Shown one piece after another: positions 37,110 to 45,956 of a stretch of DNA of 64,000 bases. The DNA is taken from positions 3,500,771 through 3,564,770 of the forward strand of contig NZ_KV878783.1 of the NCBI RefSeq assembly GCF_001890765.1. Reading direction: 5' to 3'. This DNA comes from Spirulina major PCC 6313 (GTDB taxonomy: Bacteria; Cyanobacteriota; Cyanobacteriia; Cyanobacteriales; Spirulinaceae). Positions within the stretch are counted from its first letter, which is position 1; the number at the start of each line of letters is the position of its first letter. A program made the position numbers and the translations under genes. Below the pieces are notes generated by a model. The model saw nothing but the letters and a program-made list of their open reading frames with translations, made no database searches and was not told the DNA's origin.

Positions 37110-38310
37110 TCAATCCGCCTCGCCAATCAGGGTAAAGGCGGCCCAGTTGCGCGGGTCGGGATGGGTTTGCATGGTTTGTAACATGGCTTGGTGCAGGGCT
37201 TGGGCATTATTCCCCAAGCTTTCGCGCTGTTGATAAAATCGGGTCATCAGGTCAGCGGTGGGGGCATCGGGGACTTGCCAGAGGGAGACTAAAACGCTAG
37301 GAACGCCTGCTGAAATGAACGATCGCGACAACCCCACCACCCCATCCCCGGTAATCCGTCCCCGCCCGGTATCGCAGGCTGAGAGAACCACCAGATCGGC
37401 TTTTAAATCCATATCGAAAATTTCCTCGGCGGTGAGCAGGCCGTTCACTTCACCCGGTCGGGCTTCAAAGTTGGAGTCTGGAGCAAGGGCGATCGCACTT
37501 CCCATGCCGCGAATATCATCGAGTAGGCCATGGGTGGCGAGATGAATAATTTCTGCATTTTGCATCTGTGCAACCATGTTCGACGAGGGTGGCGTTTTAA
37601 GCTTGGGCGATGCGTTGGATTTGGGCGAGGTTGGGGGGGTGGATCGTGGCGTTTGGGTCGTCGGGGTTGAGGCGGCGGTGGAGGAGTTCGACGAAGGCGC
37701 GGGCGCGACCGCGTTCGGCGGTTTCGAGGGCGGCGGTGGTTTTGTTTTGCACGATTTGGGCTTTTTGGAGTTGGCGATAGGTGGTGGATTGTTGTTCAAA
37801 GATAGAAACTTTGTTGGCATCGTTATCGCCGAGGTCAGCGCGGATTGATTCGTAGATTTTAGCTGCGACGAGAAGTTGTTGTTCAGCTTCGGGAGGGCGA
37901 TCGAGGTTTTGCAATGCAAGTCCTAAATTATTGAGGGAGTTCGCTTCCCCTCGACGATCGCTGATTTCCCGTGCGATTTCCAGAGACTGTTCCTGAAAAG
38001 CGATCGCCCGTTGGAACTGACTCAGGGAATCGTAAGCCAGACCCAAGTTGCCAAAGGAGATAGCTTCCCCTTGCCGATCGCCAATTTTCCGATAAAGTGC
38101 CAGGGCTTGCTCCCAAGACTTTGACGCGACACTAAATTGACTCGTCCGATACTGCTGAATTCCCTGCTGAAACAGCCGATCGGTTTCAGCCTGCCGCTCC
38201 TCCACCGTCTGCGCGATCGCAACCCCAGCCAACCCCGTCACCCCACCCGGCAAGCCCACCACTAAAAAACCTGCGATCAAACCGCTCCACACCTGCGCCG
38301 ATAACCGCAT
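37110..38310 (-). pseudogene. TPR-CHAT protein gene with internal deletion and nonsense codon
   Basis: The 5' part (ATG 38310 to TAA 37597) encodes a signal-peptide-like N-terminus (SGLIAGFLVVGLPGGV), several TPRs (GNLGLAYDSLSQFQRAI) and a helical region to LAQIQRIAQA. The 3' part in another frame (from about 37580 to 37110) encodes the C-terminal half of a CHAT protease domain with the His of IHLATHGLLDD and the Cys of VVLSACDTGRG. After the TAA the original frame still reads NATLVE, the start of the CHAT domain, before losing homology. The simplest reading is one deletion that removed the middle of the protein and shifted the frame, plus a nonsense mutation. No active caspase-like product is expected. 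Confidence 0.85.
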
Positions 38311-38349
38311 CACGCACTGTTTCCTCTAAAGAATCAATAGAATTTGGAG

Positions 38350-38700
38350 TTAAACCGTCTTAATCGTCACATCCGCCGCCGCAATCTCACGAATAGCCGG
38401 AGAGCGATAGCCCAACATAATGCACGATTCCGGCACACCAAAATTCATCAATTGGTACGCAATTCCCGGCTCCGTAAAATCCCGTTGAATCCAAATTTCA
38501 TCCACCTTAACCTCCACATAAATCGCACAACCAAACACGCGATCTTCCTCCTGCCAACCCACATTTAAAACCAGGTATCGCCCCTGTTCATCATCAAAAA
38601 CCACCTGGGTTTCAATCGGTTGCATTGTCTCCCCAGACACAGCATTAACATAATTCAAAATAATTTGCTTAATGAGTCCCTTATAATTTAATGCTTCCAT
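38350..38700 (-). CDS. xisI: XisI-family protein
   Basis: 116 residues. Matches the fdxN-element excision controlling factor XisI family: MEALNYKGLIKQIILNYVN, QVVFDDEQGRYLVLNVGWQ, RVFGCAIYVEVKVDEIWIQRDFTEPGIA and a C-terminal LGYRSPAIRE. In Anabaena XisH and XisI assist the recombinase XisF in excising the fdxN element, but the xisHI pair is widespread in cyanobacteria without such elements. It overlaps the xisH 3' end by 13 bp. The frame is intact, although xisH is disrupted, so its partner is lost. Confidence 0.92.
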   Translation of the reverse strand: MEALNYKGLIKQIILNYVNAVSGETMQPIETQVVFDDEQGRYLVLNVGWQEEDRVFGCAIYVEVKVDEIWIQRDFTEPGIAYQLMNFGVPESCIMLGYRSPAIREIAAADVTIKTV

Positions 38701-39072
38701 TCTAAAATAACCTCCTTAGTGGGATGAAAAATAATCAGTTTTACGGCAAATTCTCTTAACGAAGACTGAATAAAAGTGTCCGTGAAAAAATCTTGGTAGG
38801 CATCTCTGGGAACGGCAAGAAATAAAACACGATCGGGTTTTATCGTTTTCAGAGCTAGGCGATAGTTGAGAAACTGACCCAGGGCGAGATGGTATTCATG
38901 CAAATTCGAGAGACCAATAAAACTTTTGATTTCAACTGCAATTTTTTCCTCTGCTCTCATTGCGCTGATCGTTTGATGAGCCGCCAAATCGATCAACAGT
39001 AAGGATTCAGGTACTTGAAACGCAGTCACAGCAAGGCTTTCAAAATCGAGGTGAGTTCTAAACTAACAGTTC

Positions 39073-39123
39073 ATTCTCAATAAGTACGCAAGACTAGGGA
39101 TTACAGCCTTGTTTATTGAGAAT
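39073..39123. repeat. Inverted repeat inside the MITE
   Basis: ATTCTCAATAA (39073-39083) and TTATTGAGAAT (39113-39123) are perfectly complementary, 11 bp with a 29-nt loop, within the left part of the IS66-type MITE. Confidence 0.7.
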
Positions 39124-39180
39124 AACAAAATAGCCCGAAATAGCTGAAACCCATACTGAGCAATGCTCACAGCCAAATTC

Positions 39181-40500
39181 CTGATTGACGGACAAAAGAT
39201 TCAGTCAGGGGAGTAAGAAAAAGAGCAAAACTGGAATTCAAGGCGATAAGAGCGTTGCCGATGCTGAGGACGAGAAGCCATAGCCGGTTCAGGGTCAGAA
39301 TTAGAAAAGAAAGCAACAAGCCGAATCAAGCGCCAGCCCTCAAGGAGAGCAGTACGAATCCACTCAAGACCGATACGAAAATAGCTATTGCCGCGAAACC
39401 AATGGGGGTCAACCCAGCGACGCTTGCCCGATTGGACAACCTCAAGACCCTGAGCTGAGACATAGAGAGTCGCCAGAGCCAGAATGAAGCAGAGACGGGA
39501 AAGAACACAAACTGAGCGAAGTTGGGAAGATTGGAGGTGCCAACCCCCAGACTGGTCATCGAGAAACGCCTCCTCGATATCAAACCGGAGACCATACTCA
39601 GCAAAAGTCTGGAGGTGGGTCGGTTCATCACTGACAACCGCCCAAAACTCGCCATTGACATTGTTGCGACCGAAAATGACATGAACCGGACCATACCATT
39701 CACCTTTGTGAAGTTTGACGTTGTGCCAGCAGAGGGCTTCACCGGGTTTGAGATGAAACGCTTTTGGTTGGCTCCAGCCCTTGGCAGAGTGCCAAAGCCA
39801 GGTATTGCTTTTGATGCGGATGCGATAATGCCAGCCGAAGGTGCGCACCAGCGTCATAGTCTCCGTCTGCACAAAGCCACGGTCAGCCAGCAGCACCACC
39901 TTCACCCCTTGCGGTAGGAGTCGAGCGACATCTTGGAGCAGTTCTCGGTAGGTGTTGGCGGCAACCGAGGCACTGGGATGAGCCAACACACGCCAGCCTA
40001 GGGGTAAAGCACGACCGCGATGCACCACAGCCACCCGAATCAGACAATACTCATCCCAAAATAGTGAGGTGTCTAAGCTCAGGTACATCACCTCATCCTG
40101 CCAATCGGCTAAGGCGGCTTTGATGATGGGTTTGTAGAGTCGATGAATATTGATGCGGCTATTGCCCAGCCAGCGTCGGACTCGCCGCTGTTTACTTTGG
40201 GCAAACAATCCTCGACAGGGCAGATACGGCAGCCATTTCGTGAGGTTGACTGCTCCGGTTTGGATGACGGCGATGACCATCCAGATGCAGGTAGTCAGGT
40301 GGCTCAGATGCGCCCAGGGGATGTCTTGACCCAACCAGGTTTTCAGGGCATTGTAAATTTGGGAGTTTTTTTCACAGTTCTCCAGAGTTTTGTTGTGGTA
40401 ACTCAATTCTAGAGGACTGACTCCCATTTCTTAATTCTCTGTATTTCAGTCAGGGCAACCTCTTTAGCTATCCCTACCACTTCTTTTGTCAGTCAATCAG
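39181..40500 (-). mobile_element. Complete IS4-like insertion sequence
   Basis: 1320 bp. Terminal inverted repeats CTGATTGACGGACAAAAG (39181-39198) and, on the minus strand, CTGATTGACTGACAAAAG (40483-40500), one mismatch in 18. A 9-bp target duplication GCCAAATTC flanks it (39172-39180 and 40501-40509). It contains one transposase gene. It lies entirely inside the IS66-type MITE and is therefore the younger insertion. Confidence 0.92.
39201..40427 (-). CDS. DDE transposase, IS4-like
   Basis: 408 residues filling the insertion sequence, with 20 bp and 73 bp to the two ends. The catalytic triad is probably Asp in YLSLDTSLFWDEY, Asp in VVLLADRGFVQTE and Glu in RFDIEEAFLDDQSGGW, with the YREKxxxE-like spacing of the IS4 superfamily. 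Full length and without frameshift, so likely active. Basic C-terminus (RPQHRQRSYRLEFQF). The exact IS subgroup cannot be assigned without a database. Confidence 0.9.
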   Translation of the reverse strand: MGVSPLELSYHNKTLENCEKNSQIYNALKTWLGQDIPWAHLSHLTTCIWMVIAVIQTGAVNLTKWLPYLPCRGLFAQSKQRRVRRWLGNSRINIHRLYKPIIKAALADWQDEVMYLSLDTSLFWDEYCLIRVAVVHRGRALPLGWRVLAHPSASVAANTYRELLQDVARLLPQGVKVVLLADRGFVQTETMTLVRTFGWHYRIRIKSNTWLWHSAKGWSQPKAFHLKPGEALCWHNVKLHKGEWYGPVHVIFGRNNVNGEFWAVVSDEPTHLQTFAEYGLRFDIEEAFLDDQSGGWHLQSSQLRSVCVLSRLCFILALATLYVSAQGLEVVQSGKRRWVDPHWFRGNSYFRIGLEWIRTALLEGWRLIRLVAFFSNSDPEPAMASRPQHRQRSYRLEFQFCSFSYSPD

Positions 40501-40642
40501 GCCAAATTCTCATGACCTGAATACTTACGATCAACATCCCAATTTGTGGACTAACTCGTAAAAATAACGGGTCGTCTGTAATCGTCCATCCCTCTTTTTC
40601 TAGTGCATTCCTAACAATAAAATGAAATCGATCTTTAGCCAT

Positions 40643-41339
40643 TGTGGATCAGGTGAATAATAGCTAGATTTTTGAATTAGGGCATATTGGGCTTGCCCTT
40701 AGGTCGTAATCTCGCGGAGGATCGATTATTCCCCCGATTCTAACCAAAATGGGTTAGAATCACCCCACCCGGCAACCCCACAACCAAAGACCCGACAACC
40801 AAACCGCTAGACCCATACCGTCAAACCCCTCCGTTGACACCAACCCACTGGGCGCAAGCGTTGCGCCCCTACCTTGCCATTGTTGGGCTTCATGCTTCAA
40901 ACAAGCCTACAATCCAAACCTTTGTCCCGTACTGAAGATCCAGGGCAACAAAATCCGTGCCGCTCTCCACTTGCCCTAGTGCCCTCCCCCCCTCCGCACC
41001 GATGCAGATTGATGCCCACAGTCTGTAGATAGTCGGAGCCGGTAAAGATGCACGCCAAGGTCTGGTTGACAGGCTGACGATTCCATAACTGGGGGGTGTT
41101 GTTCATGATCAGAGCGCCGGAATTTAGTATAAAATGTCACCAAGCCTGTCCTTTGTCTGACGCTCAATCCCCAAATTTTTGCACCATCGTCCGGGATTTA
41201 ATGCCGCCTCCCCTCCATCCGCCTGAACTCGCTAGACTAAAGCAAGGTTGAGTGATCCCTCTCGCATATTTAGCGATCGCCTCACCCACCATGCCTCATC
41301 CCCAGTACCTCTGTCGTCAGCAAGGAGAATCCCCCTTCG
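40643..41339. other. Long spacer with gene debris
   Basis: 697 bp upstream of xisH and before the DUF502 gene. It contains a perfect 10-bp hairpin GATTCTAACC/GGTTAGAATC (40736-40761), a fragment of a CHAT-protein 5' end (40761-40816), and a minus-strand frame at 41106-40897 without recognisable domain. No intact gene or RNA was seen. Confidence 0.55.
40761..40816 (-). pseudogene. Remnant of a second TPR-CHAT gene 5' end
   Basis: On the minus strand this segment reads SGLVVGSLVVGLPGGVI, very close to SGLIAGFLVVGLPGGVT at the start of the CHAT pseudogene (37110-38310); about 40 of 49 bases agree. Only the signal-peptide part remains, fused to an unrelated hairpin. Confidence 0.5.
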
Positions 41340-42110
41340 GTGTTGCAACGTTTAAAGCAAGACTTTAAAAATGACCTGATCGCCGGTTTACTGGTGATCA
41401 TCCCCCTCGCCACCACCATTTGGCTCACCCTGACGATCACGCGCTGGGTGATTGCCTTTTTGACGGAAATTCCCAAGCAACTCAACCCCTTCCAAGGGTT
41501 GCACCCAATCGTGAGCAATCTCCTCAATTTGCTCGTCGGGTTGGCCGTGCCGTTGGGGTGTATTTTGCTGATTGGGTTAATGGCGCGAAATATTGTCGGG
41601 CAATGGCTCCTGAATGTGGGGGAACGGATTTTGCAATCGATTCCCCTGGCGGGTTCTGTCTACAACACCCTCAAGCAAATCCTTGAAACCCTCCTCCAAG
41701 ACTCGAAAACAAAGTTTCGGCGGGTGGTGATGATTGAATATCCTCGGCGGGGGGTGTGGAGTATTGGCTTTGTGACTGGGACATTAAGCGCGGCGCTCCA
41801 AACTCACCTCTCGGAACCGATGCTCAGTGTCTTTATCCCCACCACGCCGAATCCTACGTCAGGATGGTACGCCGTGATTCCGGAAGCGGAGGTGATTACT
41901 CTGCCGATTTCCATTGAAGATGCGTTTAAAGTGCTCATTTCTGGCGGGATCGTTAGCCCGCGCACCACGGATACGGCAATTCCCCTAAACGCCAAGCCGG
42001 TCTCATCGCCCCAATACGGTTCGGTGGCGGTGGATGCGGCCAACACCGTTGAGGCGGAACGTTCCGTTCTATCCCGTGATGAAGAACTGTATTCGCCGGG
42101 ATCATCGTGA
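41340..42110 (+). CDS. DUF502 family membrane protein
   Basis: 256 residues from GTG 41340, which reproduces the usual family start (MLQRLKQDFKNDLIAGLLVIIPLATTIWLT); GGAG lies about 13 bases upstream. Two membrane segments (about 13-38 and 62-85) followed by a conserved soluble domain with LLQSIPLAGSVYNTLKQILETL, FVTGTLSA and VFIPTTPNPTSGWYAVIPEAEVI. Family of unknown function, found next to nusB in many cyanobacteria, as here (86-bp gap). The C-terminal 50 residues are low-complexity. Confidence 0.9.
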   Translation: MLQRLKQDFKNDLIAGLLVIIPLATTIWLTLTITRWVIAFLTEIPKQLNPFQGLHPIVSNLLNLLVGLAVPLGCILLIGLMARNIVGQWLLNVGERILQSIPLAGSVYNTLKQILETLLQDSKTKFRRVVMIEYPRRGVWSIGFVTGTLSAALQTHLSEPMLSVFIPTTPNPTSGWYAVIPEAEVITLPISIEDAFKVLISGGIVSPRTTDTAIPLNAKPVSSPQYGSVAVDAANTVEAERSVLSRDEELYSPGSS

Positions 42111-42196
42111 TCCGTCTAGTCTCAGAGTTCGTTTTTCGGTAAACTGATGGATCGCGCCTTTGGTGCGACCTCTGCCGTGCCTATCTCCCAAAACCT

Positions 42197-43597
42197 ATGT
42201 CAGCCCGCCAACAGCCTCGCCGCACTGCTCGTGAACTTGCCCTCCTGGGGTTAAGCCAAGCCAGCGGTAACGATGAAAAATTAGCCCAACAGGATCTGAG
42301 TAATTTAATGTTGGCGGCGGTGCGTACGTTGGTGAGTGACGTGCGGGAAACGTTGGAAACGGCGGGGATGGAGGTGCGCCGGGGGAGCGATCGCCTCAAT
42401 AAAAGTGAAGTGCGGGCCCCCGATGTCCATAGTGCGCGGGTGATGGTGCGCGAAGGGTTGACGCTGGCGGAACAGGCGATTAATCGCTTGGGGGCAGCGT
42501 TGGATTTGCCGGAATTTATTAATTTGGCGAATCAACAAGTGGTGCGGGACTATGCCTTTGCGTTGGTGGGGACGATTAAGCGTCGTCGGGCCGAAATTAG
42601 TGCGGAGTTGGAGCGATCGCTTGTGGATTGGTCGTTGAGTCGGTTACCCCAGTTGGATCGACAAATTCTGATGATGGCGGTGGCGGAGATGCGCTACTTG
42701 GACGTGCCGGAGCGGGTAGCGATTAATGAAGCGGTGGAACTGGCAAAACGTTACTCCGATGAAGAAGGGGCACGGTTTATCAATGGGGTGCTCCGTCGCG
42801 TCACAAGCCATAAATACCCCGTTGCCTTCAATCCGGCGGCCACCCCCCCCTCAGAACCCCAGGCGGCTGACCCCGCACCGCTTCCGGCTGCCATCCCCCA
42901 GCCTGACCCCGTACCGGATCTTCCCCCTGCTCCAGAGATTACCCCGGATGTTGAAGCTCCCCCAGAGGCGATCGCACCCCCCACCGCCTTCCCCAGCCCG
43001 GAGGTAAAACCGATCCGCACAACGCCCCGCGCTGTCCCGGAGGCTTCCCCAGAAGCGATCGCGCCACCCACCGAGGCCCCCAGTCCTGGGACGAAACCCA
43101 GTCAAGAAATCCTCCGGGTTGACCCACGGCCCCCCTCAACCACCAAACCGACCCAAAAACCGATTTTAAAAGCCACCCCCAAGCCTCAACCCGCCTCAAT
43201 TCCTAACCCTGGGCCGGCTAATCCGGACATTGTCCCCCCCGCGTCCCGCCCGGAGTCGGTTCCGGACAGGGCTGATGCCCTGGATTTAGATGAACTGATT
43301 GTGAATGAGGCGATCGCTGATCAGTCCGCCGCGCTTGAATCAGGTGGGAGTGATCCGGATATCGGTGCGATCGCGCTTGAATCGGATTTAGATGAACTGC
43401 TTGTCAATGAGGCGATCGCGCCTGAATCGGATTTAGATGAACTGGTTGGGGATGAGGCGATCGCCGAGCCGGAATTGACAGCCCCTGCCCCAGATATCGA
43501 GCCAGATATCGAGCCAGATATCGAGCCAGATACCGAGCCAGAGATAGAATTATCCCTCGACGCTGAATCCTGGCCCGACTTGCCGCCGAGTTTTTAG
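42197..43597 (+). CDS. nusB: Transcription antitermination factor NusB with a long repetitive C-terminal tail
   Basis: 466 residues. Residues 1-212 are a complete cyanobacterial NusB: MSARQQPRRTARELALLGLSQ, a cyanobacteria-specific insert, then LPQLDRQILMMAVAEMRYLDVPERVAINEAVELAKRYSDEEGARFINGVL. NusB binds BoxA RNA with NusE and supports rRNA antitermination. The remaining 254 residues are atypical: Pro/Ala/Thr-rich, then acidic repeats of ESDLDELLVNEAIA and four EPDI/T units. No such tail belongs to the NusB fold. HIP1 octamers recur in the acidic repeats. The tail shares the frame without any stop or shift. Confidence 0.93.
   Translation: MSARQQPRRTARELALLGLSQASGNDEKLAQQDLSNLMLAAVRTLVSDVRETLETAGMEVRRGSDRLNKSEVRAPDVHSARVMVREGLTLAEQAINRLGAALDLPEFINLANQQVVRDYAFALVGTIKRRRAEISAELERSLVDWSLSRLPQLDRQILMMAVAEMRYLDVPERVAINEAVELAKRYSDEEGARFINGVLRRVTSHKYPVAFNPAATPPSEPQAADPAPLPAAIPQPDPVPDLPPAPEITPDVEAPPEAIAPPTAFPSPEVKPIRTTPRAVPEASPEAIAPPTEAPSPGTKPSQEILRVDPRPPSTTKPTQKPILKATPKPQPASIPNPGPANPDIVPPASRPESVPDRADALDLDELIVNEAIADQSAALESGGSDPDIGAIALESDLDELLVNEAIAPESDLDELVGDEAIAEPELTAPAPDIEPDIEPDIEPDTEPEIELSLDAESWPDLPPSF
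43492..43539 (+). repeat. 12-bp tandem repeat in the nusB tail
   Basis: AGATATCGAGCC occurs three times exactly and a fourth time with one change, end to end, encoding PDIE units. Expansion or contraction by multiples of 12 keeps the frame. Confidence 0.9.
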
Positions 43598-43655
43598 GAT
43601 ACGATTGTCTGGGTTGAAATCCCCACCTAACCAGCAAAATTTTTGAGGTCAAGTC

Positions 43656-44528
43656 ATGGGACAGGGTATCACGCGGCGACAACTACTCTGGGGCGCGATC
43701 GCCCTCGGCAGCACTCAATTACTACTCACCCGCCCCAGCTTGGCAGCACGGCGAGCCAGAATCACCGTCAGCACCAGCCGCGAACTGTGGGACGCGATCG
43801 GCAGCGATCGCACCATTACCCTGCGCCCCGGTGTGTATGATCTCGTCTCCATTGCCGACACCCTCACGGAATCATCGCCCCACATCGCCTTTGAAGCGGT
43901 TTACGATGGCATCGAAGCCGTGATCCGCAATGTGCAAAACCTCACCATCATCGGCCCCAAAGACCACAGTGCCAAGATCTACACCCAGCCCCGCTACGCC
44001 GATGTGTTGCGCTTCGACAATTGCCAAGACATCACCCTCAAACGGATTGAGGCGGGGCATTGGCCCGATGAGGGGGATTGTAACGGTGCTGTGTTGCAAT
44101 TCACAGACTGCGATCGCATCGAACTTGATGATTTAAAGCTTTTCGGCAGTGGAACCTACGGCATTTGGGCCGCGCGGACGAACGAACTCCACTGTCAAGA
44201 TAGTCAAATCTATGAATGCACCTACGGCATCCTCTACCTCACCGCATGCGAGGACATTCACCTCGAAGACTGTCAATTTTTGAACAATCGCCAATACAAC
44301 CTCGTTCACGTCGAACGCAGCCGCCAAGTGCAATTTGAAGATTGCCAATTCCGCAATAATCAAGTCCTCGCTCAATGGGATGCCTTTTTTAATGTCGTGG
44401 ACAGTCCTGCCGTGACCCTCGAAGATTGCCAATTCATCAACAACAGCAGCACCAAATTAATGAATCAGCCGGGAGTATTGCGCCTCGATGATGTGCGGTT
44501 TACCGATAATACCTTCACCGATGTGTGA
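43656..44528 (+). CDS. Tat-exported right-handed beta-helix protein
   Basis: 290 residues. The N-terminus carries a twin-arginine signal (TRRQLLWGAIALGSTQLLLTRPSLAA). The rest is a parallel beta-helix of the pectate-lyase type with short repeats such as DCQDITL, CEDIHLEDCQFLNNRQ and QVQFEDCQFRNNQV, and the closing TLEDCQFINNSS. The repeated DCQF ladder suggests stacked Cys and Asn. No catalytic pattern is visible. It probably acts in the periplasm or on the cell surface on polysaccharide, but substrate and activity are unknown. Eleven or more cysteines are unusual for an exported protein of this kind. Confidence 0.83.
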   Translation: MGQGITRRQLLWGAIALGSTQLLLTRPSLAARRARITVSTSRELWDAIGSDRTITLRPGVYDLVSIADTLTESSPHIAFEAVYDGIEAVIRNVQNLTIIGPKDHSAKIYTQPRYADVLRFDNCQDITLKRIEAGHWPDEGDCNGAVLQFTDCDRIELDDLKLFGSGTYGIWAARTNELHCQDSQIYECTYGILYLTACEDIHLEDCQFLNNRQYNLVHVERSRQVQFEDCQFRNNQVLAQWDAFFNVVDSPAVTLEDCQFINNSSTKLMNQPGVLRLDDVRFTDNTFTDV

Positions 44529-44752
44529 GACGCTGTTCAAAAGTCAAAATGACACAATCAGTGGATTAAATAGGGTGTGTTAACAAATCACCATAGTTGA
44601 AGTGGAGGCTTGGGGAGTGTAGTGATTGCAAGCGGGCGATCGCGACGAAACTGCGGGTCAAGGGGCGATCGCATTTCAGAAAAGCTCAATTGGAGGGTTG
44701 CAGGGTGGAAATTTTCCCGCATAATAGCCCTAGCAGAATTGTGGAAATCAGT

Positions 44753-45910
44753 ATGGCAAGGATGTGGCAACTGTGGCAACAGGGCAGTTGGTTTGCAGTG
44801 GGTTTAATGGTGGCGGTGTTTGTGGCCTGTAGTTCCCCAGCAATTACGGAAATTCGGATTGGTGCGATCGCTCCCCTCACCGGCGATGTGGCCACCACCT
44901 CCGGCCAGCCCACCCTTGACGGCATTACACTCGCCATTCAACAGGTCAACGCCCAAGGCGGAATTCCCATCGATGGCACCCTGTACCCGATTACATTAGT
45001 GACCGCCGACGACCAAGACAACCCCAACCAAGCCGTCGCCGCCGCCAACCGACTGATCAACCAAGAAAATATCATCGCCCTCGTTGGCGTTCCCCTCAGC
45101 CGGATTGCGACCCCCGTCGCCAGCGTCGCCGAACAGGCCCAAGTGCCGATGGTCAGTTCCAAATCCACCAACCTCGACACCACCGCCGGAAAACTCTACA
45201 GTTTCCGCGCCACCTTCACCGACACCTTCCAGGGGCAAGTCCTCGCCACCTTTGCCGCCCATGAACTCAACCTCCAACGGGCCGCCATCCTCTACGACGT
45301 TGCCAGCAATTACAATCAAGATCTCGCGAAAATCTTCACCGCAGCATTCACCGCACGGGGCGGCAAAATTGTCGCGTCAGAATCCTATGTGACGGGGGAA
45401 AATAATTTTCAAGCCCAACTCAAAACCATTCGCGCCGCTGATCCAGAAGTGCTGTTTTTGCCCAACTATCCGGCAGAAGTGATCCTCCAAGCCCAGCAAG
45501 CCCGCGAGTTGGGGATTGAGGCGGTGTTGATTGGTGGGGATGCCTGGAGTGGGTTGGCGGAGGTGAGTGAGCCGAGTTTGGCGGGAGCCTATTACACCTC
45601 AGATTGGGTGCTGGATTTGGGTACGCCTGCCTCTCAAGCCTTTGTGGCGGCTTACCAAGCGGAGTATCAGCGGCTGCCGACTTCGGCGGCGGCGTTGGGC
45701 TATGATGCGGTGCAGTTGGTGATTGAGGCAATTCGGGCGGCGGATTCCCTTGATCCGGTGAAGATTCGCGATCGCCTCGCCGCCATCCAATACGTCGGTG
45801 TGACGGGTACCATTAAATTTTCTCGCACCGGCGATCCGATTAAAGGGGCGGCCATTATTCGCATTGATGGGGGCGATCGCGTGTTTGATCGCCTCGTCAC
45901 CCCCGATTAA
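44753..45910 (+). CDS. ABC transporter substrate-binding lipoprotein, branched-chain amino acid type
   Basis: 385 residues. ATG 44753 is chosen because it gives MARMWQLWQQGSWFAVGLMVAVFVACSS, a lipoprotein signal with lipobox VAC-S; the longer frame to 44597 is noncoding in character. Type I periplasmic binding fold of the LivK/amide family: IRIGAIAPLTGDVATTSGQPTLDGITLAIQQVNAQGGI, DDQDNPNQAVAAANRLI, VLIGGDAWSGLAEV. Ligand probably a branched-chain amino acid, urea or amide; the permease and ATPase genes are not nearby. Confidence 0.9.
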   Translation: MARMWQLWQQGSWFAVGLMVAVFVACSSPAITEIRIGAIAPLTGDVATTSGQPTLDGITLAIQQVNAQGGIPIDGTLYPITLVTADDQDNPNQAVAAANRLINQENIIALVGVPLSRIATPVASVAEQAQVPMVSSKSTNLDTTAGKLYSFRATFTDTFQGQVLATFAAHELNLQRAAILYDVASNYNQDLAKIFTAAFTARGGKIVASESYVTGENNFQAQLKTIRAADPEVLFLPNYPAEVILQAQQARELGIEAVLIGGDAWSGLAEVSEPSLAGAYYTSDWVLDLGTPASQAFVAAYQAEYQRLPTSAAALGYDAVQLVIEAIRAADSLDPVKIRDRLAAIQYVGVTGTIKFSRTGDPIKGAAIIRIDGGDRVFDRLVTPD

Positions 45911-45956
45911 GGACTATTCTTAAGGGGTGAATCGTTGAGAAGTAGGATCGTCTCCC

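Larger units (their letters stand above)
38999..40528. mobile_element. IS66-type MITE (about 200 bp before secondary insertion)
   Basis: Terminal inverted repeats GTAAGGATTCAGGT (38999-39012) and, on the minus strand, GTAAGTATTCAGGT (40515-40528): 13 of 14 bases match. An 8-bp target duplication GATCAACA flanks it (38991-38998 and 40529-40536). GTAA ends and 8-bp duplications are diagnostic of the IS66 family. Without the inner element the unit is 201 bp and has no ORF, so it is a non-autonomous derivative inserted in xisH. Confidence 0.82.
38688..40642 (-). pseudogene. xisH: xisH split by nested transposable elements
   Basis: The N-terminal 38 codons are at 40642-40529 (MAKDRFHFIVRNALEKEGWT... 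ending SPQIGMLI) and the C-terminal 100 codons plus stop at 38990-38688 (DLAAHQTISAMRAEEKIAVE... ending VILEWKH). Removing 38999-40528 and one copy of the 8-bp target duplication (TGTTGATC on this strand) joins them in frame as GMLI-DLAAHQ, giving exactly 138 residues, the normal XisH size. The downstream piece alone could be read from a GTG at 39029 inside the element, but would lack the conserved N-terminus. Confidence 0.92.

Noticed and set aside
40897-41106. Minus frame of 69 codons in the xisH upstream spacer
   Set aside because: No domain, no ribosome site, and the region contains other gene fragments.
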